Shown here one piece after another: positions 1 through 10,249 of a stretch of 64,000 bases of DNA. The notes under the pieces were generated by a model that was not told where the DNA came from, searched no databases, and saw only the letters and a program-made list of their open reading frames with translations. Source of the DNA: Leucogyrophana mollusca (taxonomy: Eukaryota; Basidiomycota; Agaricomycetes; Boletales); assembly GCA_021014945.1 (NCBI GenBank), contig MU266350.1:62001-126000 (forward strand), given 5' to 3'. The translations under genes were made by a program, and so were the position numbers. Position 1 is the first letter of the stretch, and each line of letters opens with the position of its first letter.

Positions 1-505
1 GGCTTTAGGGGGCGCCTATTCCTAGTTTTCTACGCCCTCTAGCCCTTGGAATTCTACCTCGTTGCTGGAACGCCGTTGCGAAAGATTCGATTGGTGATAC
101 CTTTTCTCCTGTGAGCGATCCCCTGTCATAGAAGGGTATGGCTTGGCGCTTGTACGCCGCAAAAGCCAACTTACTGTGTTTCATCTGCCTTCAAAATTAT
201 TGAGATAAGACTGAGCATTGTACTTCCGCGAGAAGTGCTGATCAGTACACACCCGCACACATGCCCCACGTTGTTTTGACAGGCACCAAGCCTGGAATAC
301 ATATATTACCTTACGCGAGTGAGCACGAGTTCGGTTGATTATTATAATCGGAGGATCGGGAAGTTTGATATGATACCGCAAGCGCCTGGAGATAAATAAT
401 ACTTCAGCTTCGATCACACAGGATGTCGAGAAACGTACTTGAGGACGAGATCCATCTTATTTCCCCCCCAACACCCAGTTTCCCCCCGCATCTCCCGATT
501 TCAAC
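1..505. other. Upstream intergenic region, no gene seen
   Basis: No reading frame here resembles a known protein and no RNA gene is evident. The last 50 bases before the BTB start are pyrimidine-rich (C and T runs), as is usual just upstream of fungal start codons. Confidence 0.5.
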
Positions 506-1742
506 ATGGTCAACACCTCAGACCACGGCGTCGCCCCCGTCCTCCACTATGAAGATTACTATATTCGTGGTGGCGATGTGACGTTTCATGTAAGAATTGA
601 ACCTTTCGCGACATAGCGAAGCTGACGTGGCGGGGTTGATCCAGGTAGAAAACTATCTCTTTCGCGTTCATAGGCATTTTTTCGAAAGGGAATCTGTATA
701 CTTCAGCCAAATACTAGCATCGAATGGCGAGGACGCCGTGGCCGACTTTGATGCGGACATCGGGGCATACACCCTCCACGACGTTACTAGCGAAGACTTT
801 GCACGCTTTCTATGGGTATTTTATAACCCGTACGCCCTTTTGTACTGCCCTGTCTACGTCCAACTTAGTGAGAACGCCACAGAAAATACCGATACGACAC
901 TCAGGACATCGCCGGTTGGCTGGCTATCTTAAAACTGGCCAACCGCTGGGGTTTTATGTCGGTCAAGGGCCTCGCCATAAGAGAGCTCGAAAAACTTGAA
1001 ATCGAACCGGTGGAAAGGATATGTATCTATAAAGACAACGGGATCGACCACAGCCTCTTGCTCCCATCATATACCGCGCTGTGCAAGAGAAAGAAGCTGT
1101 ATGACCATCCCAAGGCTCTCAAACTCGATATGGAGACGGTACTTCATCTCAGCGCCGCGCGTGAACGCGCACAAAGGAGTGCTGCGGGACGTGGCCACCT
1201 AAGCCCCACAAGCGCAGATGCTAGCGATGAGGAGATGACCACTATAATCATGGAGGAGTTTGGTTTGGTCCCATATTCGGCAAGGTCAAATGGGAATGGC
1301 AGCCCCGTCCCACCGTCGGGCTCGGGTGGTAACCCACCTCAGAATGGTCCGGCGCTGCCGAACTTGAAAATGCCCGAGGACAAGAAGGCCGCCGCCGCCG
1401 CCAAAGCTGCTGAACAAGGGCAAGCGGTGAGTGCTTCTGTAAAAGACATCTACGCTGAGCTTACGACAAAAACAGAAGGCCAAACAGGGCGCTGATGGGG
1501 GCAAAGCAAAAGATACAGTACGTGCTTCCTCCAATCTCAATATAAATGACGGCGTCCGAATGGAAAGCAGCAGAAACGCAAGTGAACAGGTGTCTGAGGC
1601 AGGCCTGCAGGTGGAGCCGAGCCCCTCAGGCATTCGTTTCAGTCGCGAGCAAAGCGTCGGCCTGGAAGAGCTCGTGACAGACGAAAGTGAGGGGGACCAA
1701 ATATTTTTTGATGCCAGGTCTTCGGGCAGCAGCATCAGCTGA
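506..1742 (+). CDS. BTB/POZ domain protein
   Basis: Four exons (506-589, 645-829, 883-1426, 1476-1742) join in frame to a 359-residue protein. All three introns are 49-55 bp and have GT and AG ends. Residues 18-130 form a BTB/POZ fold: the dimer-strand pattern YYIRGGDVTFHV, then FRVHRHFFERES, FLWVFYNP and LANRWGFMSVKGLAIRELEKL, which is the signature of the large BTB family of Agaricomycetes. The C-terminal half is low complexity, rich in Ala, Gly, Pro and Ser. BTB domains mediate dimerisation and often recruit cullin-3 ligases, but members of this fungal family are mostly uncharacterised and no second functional domain is visible. The second intron is essential, because without it the frame breaks after YNP. 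The fold assignment is firm; the function is unknown. Confidence 0.85.
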
Positions 1743-1971
1743 GCCATATATTGTATATAGTGTAATCTTTGGCGTCTTGTATTTCACTCTTGTAGTCGCG
1801 CAATGGGACAACGGCAGTTTCGGGGTTTCTGAAGGTCATGGATATAAATGAGGCTGGAAATTCGGGCGCAAGGACAGGCATACCACCACAAAAATGCTCA
1901 TGCTCCAGCACGAGCTGTGTCTGCTTTCAATCGGCAGTGCAGGATACACCCTACCACGACGCACGTCGATG

Positions 1972-2412
1972 TTAGCTGTCTTTCTCGAGCTCCTTCCGAA
2001 CTGAGGCAGCCAAGACGTTAGAGACTCGATTAGAGTGATGTGCTAGCACGAAAGACAACCCACTTTGGTCTAAGTCTCTCTGCTCCCAGCCTTCCGTCAC
2101 TCCCTGGTCATCCGACGCCTTCCGTCCCCATAAAACATCTGTCCACCGAATTTCACTGTTATCTGCAGTACTGTTCGTATCCCGCTCGCTGTGTCTATGG
2201 ACGCGAGCAAGATTTCGCAACCGGATTATCTCCTCGTCCGCAAGAGGTTTGCCGGAACGTAGTTGTTGGATAATATCATTGAGAATGGATATTTGAGCGG
2301 TTGCTCGAGCGCGGTCCTCTTCAGCTAATTTTCTCTGCCATAGTAAATGTATGGAGACTGATGTCAGTGCGGTAGAGTACAAGAGGTGAGGAAGGTATCG
2401 GGGTACAGGCAT
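1972..2412 (-). CDS. Small uncharacterised protein with N-terminal membrane segment
   Basis: A single-exon frame of 146 residues. Residues 5-24 are hydrophobic (YLPHLLYSTALTSVSIHLLW) and can form one membrane span or an uncleaved anchor. Residues 27-70 are charged and helical (RKLAEEDRARATAQISIL and onward), suggesting a short coiled coil. A tryptophan-containing patch, RWTDVLWGRK, lies near residue 96. The size and layout (short N-terminus, one span, coiled coil) resemble small mitochondrial membrane proteins of fungi, but I do not recognise the family. It converges on the BTB gene, 229 bp away, and shares its strand with the next two genes. The coding call rests on the frame length, on the ordered protein-like composition and on the absence of a better frame on the other strand. 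Confidence 0.55.
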   Translation of the reverse strand: MPVPRYLPHLLYSTALTSVSIHLLWQRKLAEEDRARATAQISILNDIIQQLRSGKPLADEEIIRLRNLARVHRHSERDTNSTADNSEIRWTDVLWGRKASDDQGVTEGWEQRDLDQSGLSFVLAHHSNRVSNVLAASVRKELEKDS

Positions 2413-2853
2413 CCGCAGATATTCGCACTCTGGGCGAACGGAAAGAAGGCTACCTTGCCTTAGGTGACGTGACGACTAGGTGGGTCACGCTCACATGCTC
2501 GCGTTTGTGACATGAATGGGGATGCCATCTCCGAGTCAGTTCTTTCAGAGTCCTTGGAAATTTGGAGGCGAGCTGAACGTTTAAGCTACTGATATAGTAC
2601 ATATTGGTATCAGGTTCACGGCGGGTTGTCATCGTTTTAAGTCTGAAATTTAGCAGTTTGTTGCTCATTTTGTCTCTAGTGTAGTCCCAGCGTATATACC
2701 GGCGGGGGGAAGGGTGGAGTAAAGGATACGTGGCTCGGAAGTAGCTGTTCAACGAACACAAAAGCCAGTGAAACCTAGGAACCCCGACCGCCCAGTTAGT
2801 GACAACACGAAACGTGAGTTGATCAGCGTACCTACATTGCGTGTAGACCCGTT
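2413..2853. other. Intergenic stretch between two minus-strand genes
   Basis: About 440 bases hold the upstream region of the small protein and the 3' end of the TMEM223-like gene. A 103-codon minus-strand frame at 2450-2761 has no protein-like pattern and is not called. Confidence 0.4.
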
Positions 2854-3723
2854 TTAAGGAGCCCCAGATCTCACTCCAAACTTCTTCATAATCGCCTCAC
2901 GCGATTCCTCACGGGAAGTAGGTTTCCCATTGATAATGGCCCCACTAGTTGCGATAAATAGTGCTCCCCCGCGCTCCCCAGGCCTTCCAATATTCAATAT
3001 GAGGTCATCACTGCGTTTCGCAGCTGACAGATAACAGTCCTTGAGGTCATACATCCGGCCTTGTTTCCTGAAGCTCCGAAAACCTTCCGCAATGACAGCG
3101 TGGTGCCCGGCGAAACTCGTTGATTGGGGGAGAAGACGGCGGGGAAGGATCCAGAGCTTGCGAATGTTCCGAGCGCTGCTCGTGAAGACAAGATACGCCC
3201 AGGCACAGCCGAAGCCTACGTGCATGGTGCCGAGGAATGCACGCTGCCACCAAGGACGGAGCTCGTACTGCGTCTCCTCGGAAATATTACCCTCGTTACT
3301 CTCGACTGGCCTCGTCCAACGATTCCATATCAGGTCCAGTCCACCCAATCTTCATCTGCGTTAGGCTGGTAGGAATAATGGAATGGGATGAAAGAGAACT
3401 CACGTCCAGACAATATCGGCAAATATGAATGGGTAGGTCAGCCGGACGAGCAAGTCAGGTGCTTTTTTCACCTCGTAGAATGGTGGTTTAAGTTCGGCGA
3501 GTGGGATAGATGGTATTGATGAAGCATTCCGTTTTCCTAGATGAGCGGCGAAAGAACCAAGGGAACGGACTTTCCGTAGTCTACCAAAGAAAGACATTGC
3601 AATTAATGGCGAATTCAAACGACCAGAGCCCAATAAGTTTTGAAACTCGAATGGTTTGAGACCGGAGACCTTGAGCGAACGAAAGACTGCCGCGATGAGG
3701 GCTTTGGCACCGTTGGCAGGCAA
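2854..3723 (-). CDS. Predicted mitochondrial two-span membrane protein, TMEM223-like
   Basis: Two exons (3723-3404 and 3349-2854) joined by a 54 bp intron. The start may be the ATG at 3723 (271 residues) or the one at 3597 (229 residues). The shorter form begins MSFFGRLRKVRSLGSFAAHL, a basic amphipathic stretch typical of a mitochondrial presequence, so I prefer it. Two hydrophobic segments follow: one around LTYPFIFADIVWTLGGLDLIW, which spans the splice junction, and one around FLGTMHVGFGCAWAYLVF. A soluble C-terminal region with KDCYLSAAKRSDDLILNIG follows. Order and size match TMEM223/TMEM186-type inner-membrane proteins involved in respiratory-complex biogenesis. The family link is an inference from layout rather than a clear motif. 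Confidence 0.55.
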
Positions 3724-3957
3724 CTATGGCGTATGCTTGAAGTTGAACTGGCTGAAGGTTGATGTTGGGCAATCCGGAAGCTTTACGAAATTTGGAAGTG
3801 TCTGCGCCGACTGGCCATGGCAGAATTTCAGGTGCTCAGTACTCAATGACAAACGCAGACTCGTGTGCGCAGGAGATCATGCTGGATATATTAAATGTAT
3901 GATCTATGTACGCTGGCCGGGAGGCGGCGGTAGGGAGCTACGCGATCCCATGCCAGT

Positions 3958-5801
3958 CTAGGTTGTCGCACAATCACCAAACAAGTATGCTGCATTCCCA
4001 GTGATGTTCACGTTCTGGCAGGTATAAGTCGCATTGCCATAAGTTGCAGGAGGCCTGCCAAGGAAATTAGTCATTTAGAAGCTGCGACCAAGGATGAGGG
4101 CAAGGAAACAACAAACTCGAGGTATATGTTGCTAACACTGATGTCACTGCATCGGCCGTCGGGTGAACACGCCAGTGAGGCGACTACAGACTTCTCATTG
4201 CCGGATGAAGTGCCATAGAAACTGTAAACGGGTGGTTAGCGAGAGGTTCGGTACGAAAACGTCAGCGAGAACCTACTTAGTGAAGACGACATCCTGGATG
4301 TAGACGTTGGAGGGGTATGCTGCACATTCTGTCGCATTGGTCATGTAACACTTTGTAGTGGGAGAAACGTCAGTAACACAGCGGAGAAACTGTGCAGGCA
4401 GGCAGAACATACTTGGTCAATGACCAGTGGGTCGTCGACGTTGCCCTCGGTGAAGTAGCTGAAGCTGACGTTCTTGACGATACCGGCTCCTACTCCAGGG
4501 CCTGCGAATGCCTTTATGCGAGCACCATTCTCGGCGTTGTACATGTGAACGTTCCTGTCACAATCAGGTCGTCAAGGGGTGAAAAGACCGTAAGTCCAAA
4601 GCTGCTCACGTGGAGGTAAAGTTTTCAACGATGTCGTACACTCCGGCATACTGTCCCAGCGAGCCAACCGAAATACCGCTGTCAAATGGCCACGATCAAA
4701 CTGTGCCCATCGAATGCATCACAGAATTCTCACTGGGAGCCGTTACAATAGAGGTAAGAAGCGATGATATTCGTCGAATCTAACACAAAAACTGTCAGAA
4801 GGGGTCACGCTTGCCTTGCCGTGCTTACTTGGCTTGAGGGAAACGCAGTCGTCGCCATTGTTGATGTTCGAATTCAAGATGACCACGTTGTCGCTGCGAT
4901 AAATGTCCCAGCCATCGGTATTCTTGGCCGGGTTGACTGAGGTTGACACAGCGGAGATATTGATACGGTCGTAAAGAATATTTTGACCCTCGTTCACCTG
5001 GACAATACAGGATATGAGCAAAAGTTACACTGGAAATGAAAAGTCGCACAAAGTTGATCCACTCGGGACCATTCAACATCTTAATGTCCTCAATGACAAC
5101 ATTCGAGGCTTGGTATACCGTGAAAAGAATTGGTCGGAGCAAGGTGTCATTGGTGGCACTGCACGATTCGATCATGTTCAGCAGAGACAAACAGGTTAAG
5201 AACCAATGGCACTAACAATGCGTCGTACCACACCTGCAGACAACATCAGACATAGTGCTAACTTATCGTGATTCATGATTGATCAGACTTACCTGCCCTG
5301 AGCCATCGATGGCACCCCCGCCGAACAATCGGAGATTGTTGCCTCCCAACATCCAGAAAGCAATCTGGTCTTGGAACTCAAAGTAAAAGCCGTTCTGAAA
5401 AGCTGTAAGTTATGTTTCACCTGAGGGAGAGACGCGTCTTTACGTTGATCCAATACGTCATGTTGTCTGTGAACTTGACAGTCCCTCGCAAGTCCTACAG
5501 AAGCTCATTGCATAACCCCGAAGGGGACGAGGACGAAGCTAGAATGGATGGAACGCACGATGTTCCGGTCATTTAGACCCGTCATGTTCATGCCCGTCGC
5601 GATAGAGAGCGTGGTTTCAGCTGGAATAACTACCGTTTCGCAGCGTTGGACTGCATCAACGAAAATTGGACCATCATCGCCGCCACTTGCAGTCAAAATG
5701 CAAGATGCATCGTCAGCCCTCTCTACTAGACCAGCCGAGCTTGCTAGAGAAAGTAACGGAGCGAGAGCTAGAACCGCGCTAAGATGAGAGATGAAGTGCA
5801 T
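3958..5801 (-). CDS. Secreted exo-polygalacturonase, glycoside hydrolase family 28
   Basis: Hydrolyses galacturonan in pectin, probably from chain ends (EC 3.2.1.67), outside the cell. The start is the ATG at 5801, opening a signal peptide ([22 protein letters not shown]). About ten exons can be stitched together: residues [16 protein letters not shown], then [40 protein letters not shown] and [18 protein letters not shown]. The GH28 catalytic motifs then come in order: [29 protein letters not shown] and ENGARIK. All three active-site aspartates, the histidine and the RIK pair are present. The C-terminus ends [13 protein letters not shown]. The sequence pattern is closer to fungal exo-polygalacturonases than to endo-enzymes. 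It is divergent from the 739-residue gene next door and looks intact. Confidence 0.9.
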
Positions 5802-5857
5802 CGGGACGTCTTGCGAAACTGGCCTCAGCGGAGTACCGCTCAACGGTCTCCACTGAG

Positions 5858-5864
5858 TTTTATA
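5858..5864 (-). promoter_or_regulatory. Probable TATA box of the polygalacturonase gene
   Basis: The minus strand reads TATAAAA about 57 bases upstream of the start codon at 5801. Both sequence and spacing suit a fungal core promoter of an inducible secreted enzyme. Confidence 0.45.
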
Positions 5865-6280
5865 CTGAGCGCCCCACGTCCAGCGGACCGCCTGCTTTCA
5901 AGCGGCCCGGCGGGCTGGAGAACGTCAGAAAATAAGTTATGTTTCACAGTACATACGGTAGTCGAGCGTGGAGGAAAAGAACCTGGCGATGCGGTGAACT
6001 TGAACGGTTGCCTTTTCGGAGGGATCATGTGCTCCAAAAGGCTGACCGCGCCTCATCGCATTCTTCGTGCTCCCACCACGGAGGTTGCGTAAATCTTTCC
6101 TCCTGGACACCTGTATTATATGTGCGATGGTCGGAAGAAACAGAATTTAGGGCACCCTGCACGGAACCATCACTATCAACTCTCTGCCCACAGTCAGCGT
6201 GGACTGCAATGGAAGAGCGTGGGAATCTTGGTCGGTTTAGTGCTCGGCAATACCCGAGCAACTTGGGCCCTTCCTCAACC
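5865..6280. other. Divergent promoter region
   Basis: This is the rest of the shared upstream region between the polygalacturonase (-) and the 739-residue membrane protein (+). GC-rich GGCCCG/CGGGC pieces occur near 5905. No coding frame here is convincing. Confidence 0.4.
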
Positions 6281-8560
6281 ATGGACATTGACAAACAAGC
6301 TGCCAGCCAGGACGCCTGTGCGAATCGAAAGTAAGTTGTCTAGTGGTACTAATATATGGCTGCAATGGCCTGTCTTATGTGGTCTATCAGGCAAGGAATT
6401 CGCATCGAGCGCCTGGATCCTAATGTCTTGCGGAGCATCCTGAATTTCTGCTTTAACGACGCGGAGCAGCGGCCCACTGACATCTTCCTTGTCAACAAAC
6501 TATTCCACTCTTTCGCGAAACCGATATCTTTGTCTACCTTGAGGCTTTGCTCTGAGTCCGCGCTTCTGCGCCTGATAGATCACTCTACACCAGGTTATGC
6601 GTCACCACTCTTCACTACAGACGGTGGCCTTGTCCGGATCCTTGAGGTCCGATTTTTGCCTTCAGCGACACCGGTATCTCTGGTTGCTGGACCCGGATAT
6701 AGTGGCCTCCCCTGTCTTCGCACCCTACGATTCGTCTTCAAGCACGGAGTCTCGTTCTCTGACGGCCTCCCTGCAGGAGAGGTGTCCCACCAGCTTGCCC
6801 TCGATATGTCCAGGAATAACGGCTGGCTCGGGCCTGGAACTGCCGCATTTGAACTTCTATCCAGGCTTACGCCGCAGCACTTCGAGTGGATTACATCCGA
6901 CACCGGCGGGGGGCCCCCGTCAAGCTGCGCACCGGCTTACCTTCTTGGGATCCACGTCCATGTACTACGTCTCTTCAAATCCTGGGGGGATCTTACCTCT
7001 GTGTACCTAGATGGAATATGCCTGTTTGCCATGCAGGGCGTGCAGGACTGCGTTGTCGCGTTGCCCGCCGCTCGCGTTCATATTCGCCTCTGCACGGGTG
7101 ATGAGGACGATTTATGGGCGTTTTTGTCTACTTCTGGACGCATAACGGGATCGAGTGACTGTCAGAGGCTCGTACTTGAGCGGTCGGGACATGGAAGCGG
7201 CTGCGAGTCTTCATGCCGTCAGGTCGACGTGGCTTCGCTCTCCGGAGGCACGGTTGTAGCGCTCGTCGGGTTCTCTGGGCTGCAACAGGACCGATTCAGG
7301 AGCACGATTATCGACAAGGCCAATCAACCCCCGGATGTTCTCGCCCAGCCTAACGACGTTAGGTACTCTGCTTTTACCGCACGATGCAGCCAAGGCGAAG
7401 ACATGCTGCGGCTCCTATTGAACAGGGGCTGCTCCTTTACGTCGCGTTGCCTACTGAAACTTGTGCAGGCGGCTGTTCTTGCGCTGTTTGCGAGCGCGAT
7501 GCTGGCGTTACTCGGCGTTCTAGCTGGTTTAGCTGGTCTATGGGTACTCGTCGCGGCCGTTTGTCTTCCATTCTACCTCGCTGGTCTTGCAGAGAAACAT
7601 GCTAAACGACGCGTCGTGCCACTCCTCAAGTCACGGGCCGTTACTTCTCTTCGTCGTCTTCCCGAGTTCTGGCCGCCCGGATCCTCGACGGTATTCAACT
7701 TCACGTTTATCGCTGTCTGCGGGTTCATGGTCGCCAACCACGCGCCTTCCTTCCTCGAAGATGTTCGGCCGCTGTCGAAGATCATGCTCGCCAGTGCGGC
7801 ATGTCACCTGGCGCCTCCCGGTATGGTCAACTGCTCGAATCCGATGGACTCCGCGCATCCGATCAAATTGGCCATTCTCGGTGCGATGGATCCTTTACGT
7901 CGGGTGCGGACCGTGTCGTTGGAGGTGGCGGATGCACTGCGGCTGGACGTGCTGGAGCGCGTTGATGTCGTGGTGCCTTCTCTCGCGGTCGAGGAATACG
8001 GGATGAAGGATGGTGCTAATGACGTGCGCCCTGATGAGGAGGATGCTCGTGACTCCGGCCTTCTCGTGGATGATTCTGAATCTGATGTCGCGGGAGAGCA
8101 CCCTCAGCCGGCCGACGAATATGATGATCGACCACTACACGCCCAATCTCCCTCGTATTCAACCTCCCTTCTACCGCCGCCCAACTACTCTGTCTCCGCG
8201 CGGACCTTCGCACACATATCTCGCTCCCTCGACCACCTCATTCGCACAATGACACTGGACATCGAGTGCTTCGTCGTCCGGATGCTTGGCGACAGCCGGT
8301 TCACCTATGAGCCCATGTTTACAGATGAGGACTACGATGTGTGGAACGAGATCACGTTTGAGGCGATTGGAGGCGAACACGAGGTGCTAGAGTATCTGGC
8401 GTACTACCACACGACGGTGACGAATGGAGAGTGGGTGATTACTTCGAGCCTGGCTACTTATTCACCAACCCCGACGATTTCTAGTGTTACTAGAGCTACT
8501 TCGGCCGTTTCCGCAATGCCTTCTAGGAATTCGGGGGCTGTCGCGGCTGTTGGCCTTTGA
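6281..8560 (+). CDS. Orphan 739-residue membrane protein, possibly F-box-like at its N-terminus
   Basis: The long open frame begins inside an intron. The ATG at 6281 starts a 50-nt first exon, and an intron at 6331-6390 (GTAAGT donor, TACTAAT branch site, CAG end) joins it in phase to the main exon at 6391. Residues 20-60 (ERLDPNVLRSILNFC, then DIFLVNKLFHSFAKPI) have the helical look of an F-box-like segment, but the match is weak. Residues 369-415 are strongly hydrophobic with small residues (one or two spans), and residues 450-466 may be another span. An acidic linker near residues 550-585 precedes a conserved-looking C-terminal region, HISRSLDHLIRTMTLDIECF. I do not recognise the family, and no catalytic motif is visible. 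Confidence 0.7.
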
Positions 8561-10249
8561 CGTGTGCTTAGGTTCTGACACATTGCTACCCATTGTTATT
8601 TCCTGCGCCTTCGTTGTGTAATTTATCTGGACTCCTTTTGGTGACGTGCATGTTGAGAGCGAGACGCTGTAAATGATGGCTGAAAGCCGGATATGGATGC
8701 CTGGCATACCCGTTAGAGTGATGCCAGCCCAATGCCAGCCCGCATTCGCCCCTGTTCCGACATGTCCACAGAGCCATCCTTCCACTCAGGTTATGAATCC
8801 TTGGGGAGGCTTTTTGACCCACCCCGGTAACAATGCCTGGGCAATATCGCCCACGCCAGTACTATGCTCGCGGAAATAAACGGACTATAGATAATAATAT
8901 CCGGTATGGTCACCTCAGCGGCGATACCTACATGCTGATCGATGATCGATGTGACTACCACTGAGTCATGCCTGCAGGCAGATATATACGCAATATTCCA
9001 GGCTGGAAGTGCATCCCCTTGTCGATTGACCAGTGGGGTGGACGATGTGGTGTTCATCATGAACCATCACAGGCAGAACAAAAGTCAGACGCTTCACTAC
9101 AGCCGAACTCTTGATCCCCTGCTGGATTGCTTTCACCGATTCGCATCAATTGGTCCACAGCAAGTTGAGACGAAACTGCTGTTCGGCAAAGCCTTGAGCC
9201 TTCGCTGTGGGCATGTCCCACCATACCGATTCTAAAGAATCGACGGAGATCAGCGTGCGTGCAACTCAGTATGAGCCTGGTGGTGAGTGGCTTCGGTCAA
9301 ATACGCCTGCTGCTCGGCAGGGCTGTAACTTGATCGTTTCATCGCTGGTTCCCGGGAAGGTCGCATTCGCTATTCCGTTTTCACAGCGTTCGACGGGTAA
9401 TCACCGACAACGCACAGCTCGCCATGCTCAGGCCTCGGCGGCCTTTCAGCATCATTACCGCCCACCCTTTGACGGGACTTTCCAGCTTCGTGATTTCATA
9501 TGTTTTGTTCCTGTTATCGTGCTCAGTATGTGACTCGACATCCGTCCCTCGGCGCTCGATGCCGCACCCTGGGGTCTCATCCTGTGAGTTCCTCGGGTTG
9601 ACGTCAAGAAGCTGGGTGCTCTGCGACAACGCTAGCGGACGAGGGTAAGGTTCGGGGTGTAAATGCATCATGTCAACCGTCACTTGACACAATAATAGGT
9701 TCTGTAATCACGGGCCTCCCCCCTGGTCCTGCGCCTCCATTCAGGTTCCGTCTAGAGCCGGTTAGTCTGGAGATAGGGACCTGTAGCGAGTACGATAGCA
9801 GGCAGTATTATTATGTGGAACTATTTTATTCTGAGAGGGCGGCGGTGCCGATTAATGGAGCTCTTAGGGTGATTGGGGTCCTGTGTAGAGGGGTGGATTT
9901 TGTGGCCGTTGTCCCACGGGTTGTTGCACCCGCGTCCTTTCCCTACAGCCTCAGGCTACAGGACAGACAATTCTCTTTTTTTACGCCCAGATCGCTATCG
10001 ACAGCGTCGGGCTTGCTTTTCATAGAAAGTCTTATACTCCAGCTTGTTCTTCGCCTGCTGGCAGGTCATTTTTGACGACCACCACGCGCGACAAATCTGA
10101 ACGCTTGCTAAAATATCCTTGCATCGAAATTCGTAAGTGCCTTTCCTGCCTTTTTTCCCCATTTTTTTTCCAAGCTGATCCATGCTAATTTCGCCTTTTG
10201 CACGATCCGCGAACTTGTCATCTTACTCGTGCTCTTCGTTCGGTGCAGA
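8561..10249. other. 1.7 kb intergenic region upstream of eIF4G
   Basis: Several frames of 80-110 codons exist on both strands, for example minus 8791-9060 and plus 9207-9533. None has domain-like composition or consistent splice options. The last 150 bases before the eIF4G start are pyrimidine-rich (C/T and T runs near 10141-10170), as expected for the promoter and leader of a highly expressed gene. The AG at 10247-10248, two bases before the start codon, could be the acceptor of a leader intron. Confidence 0.4.
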
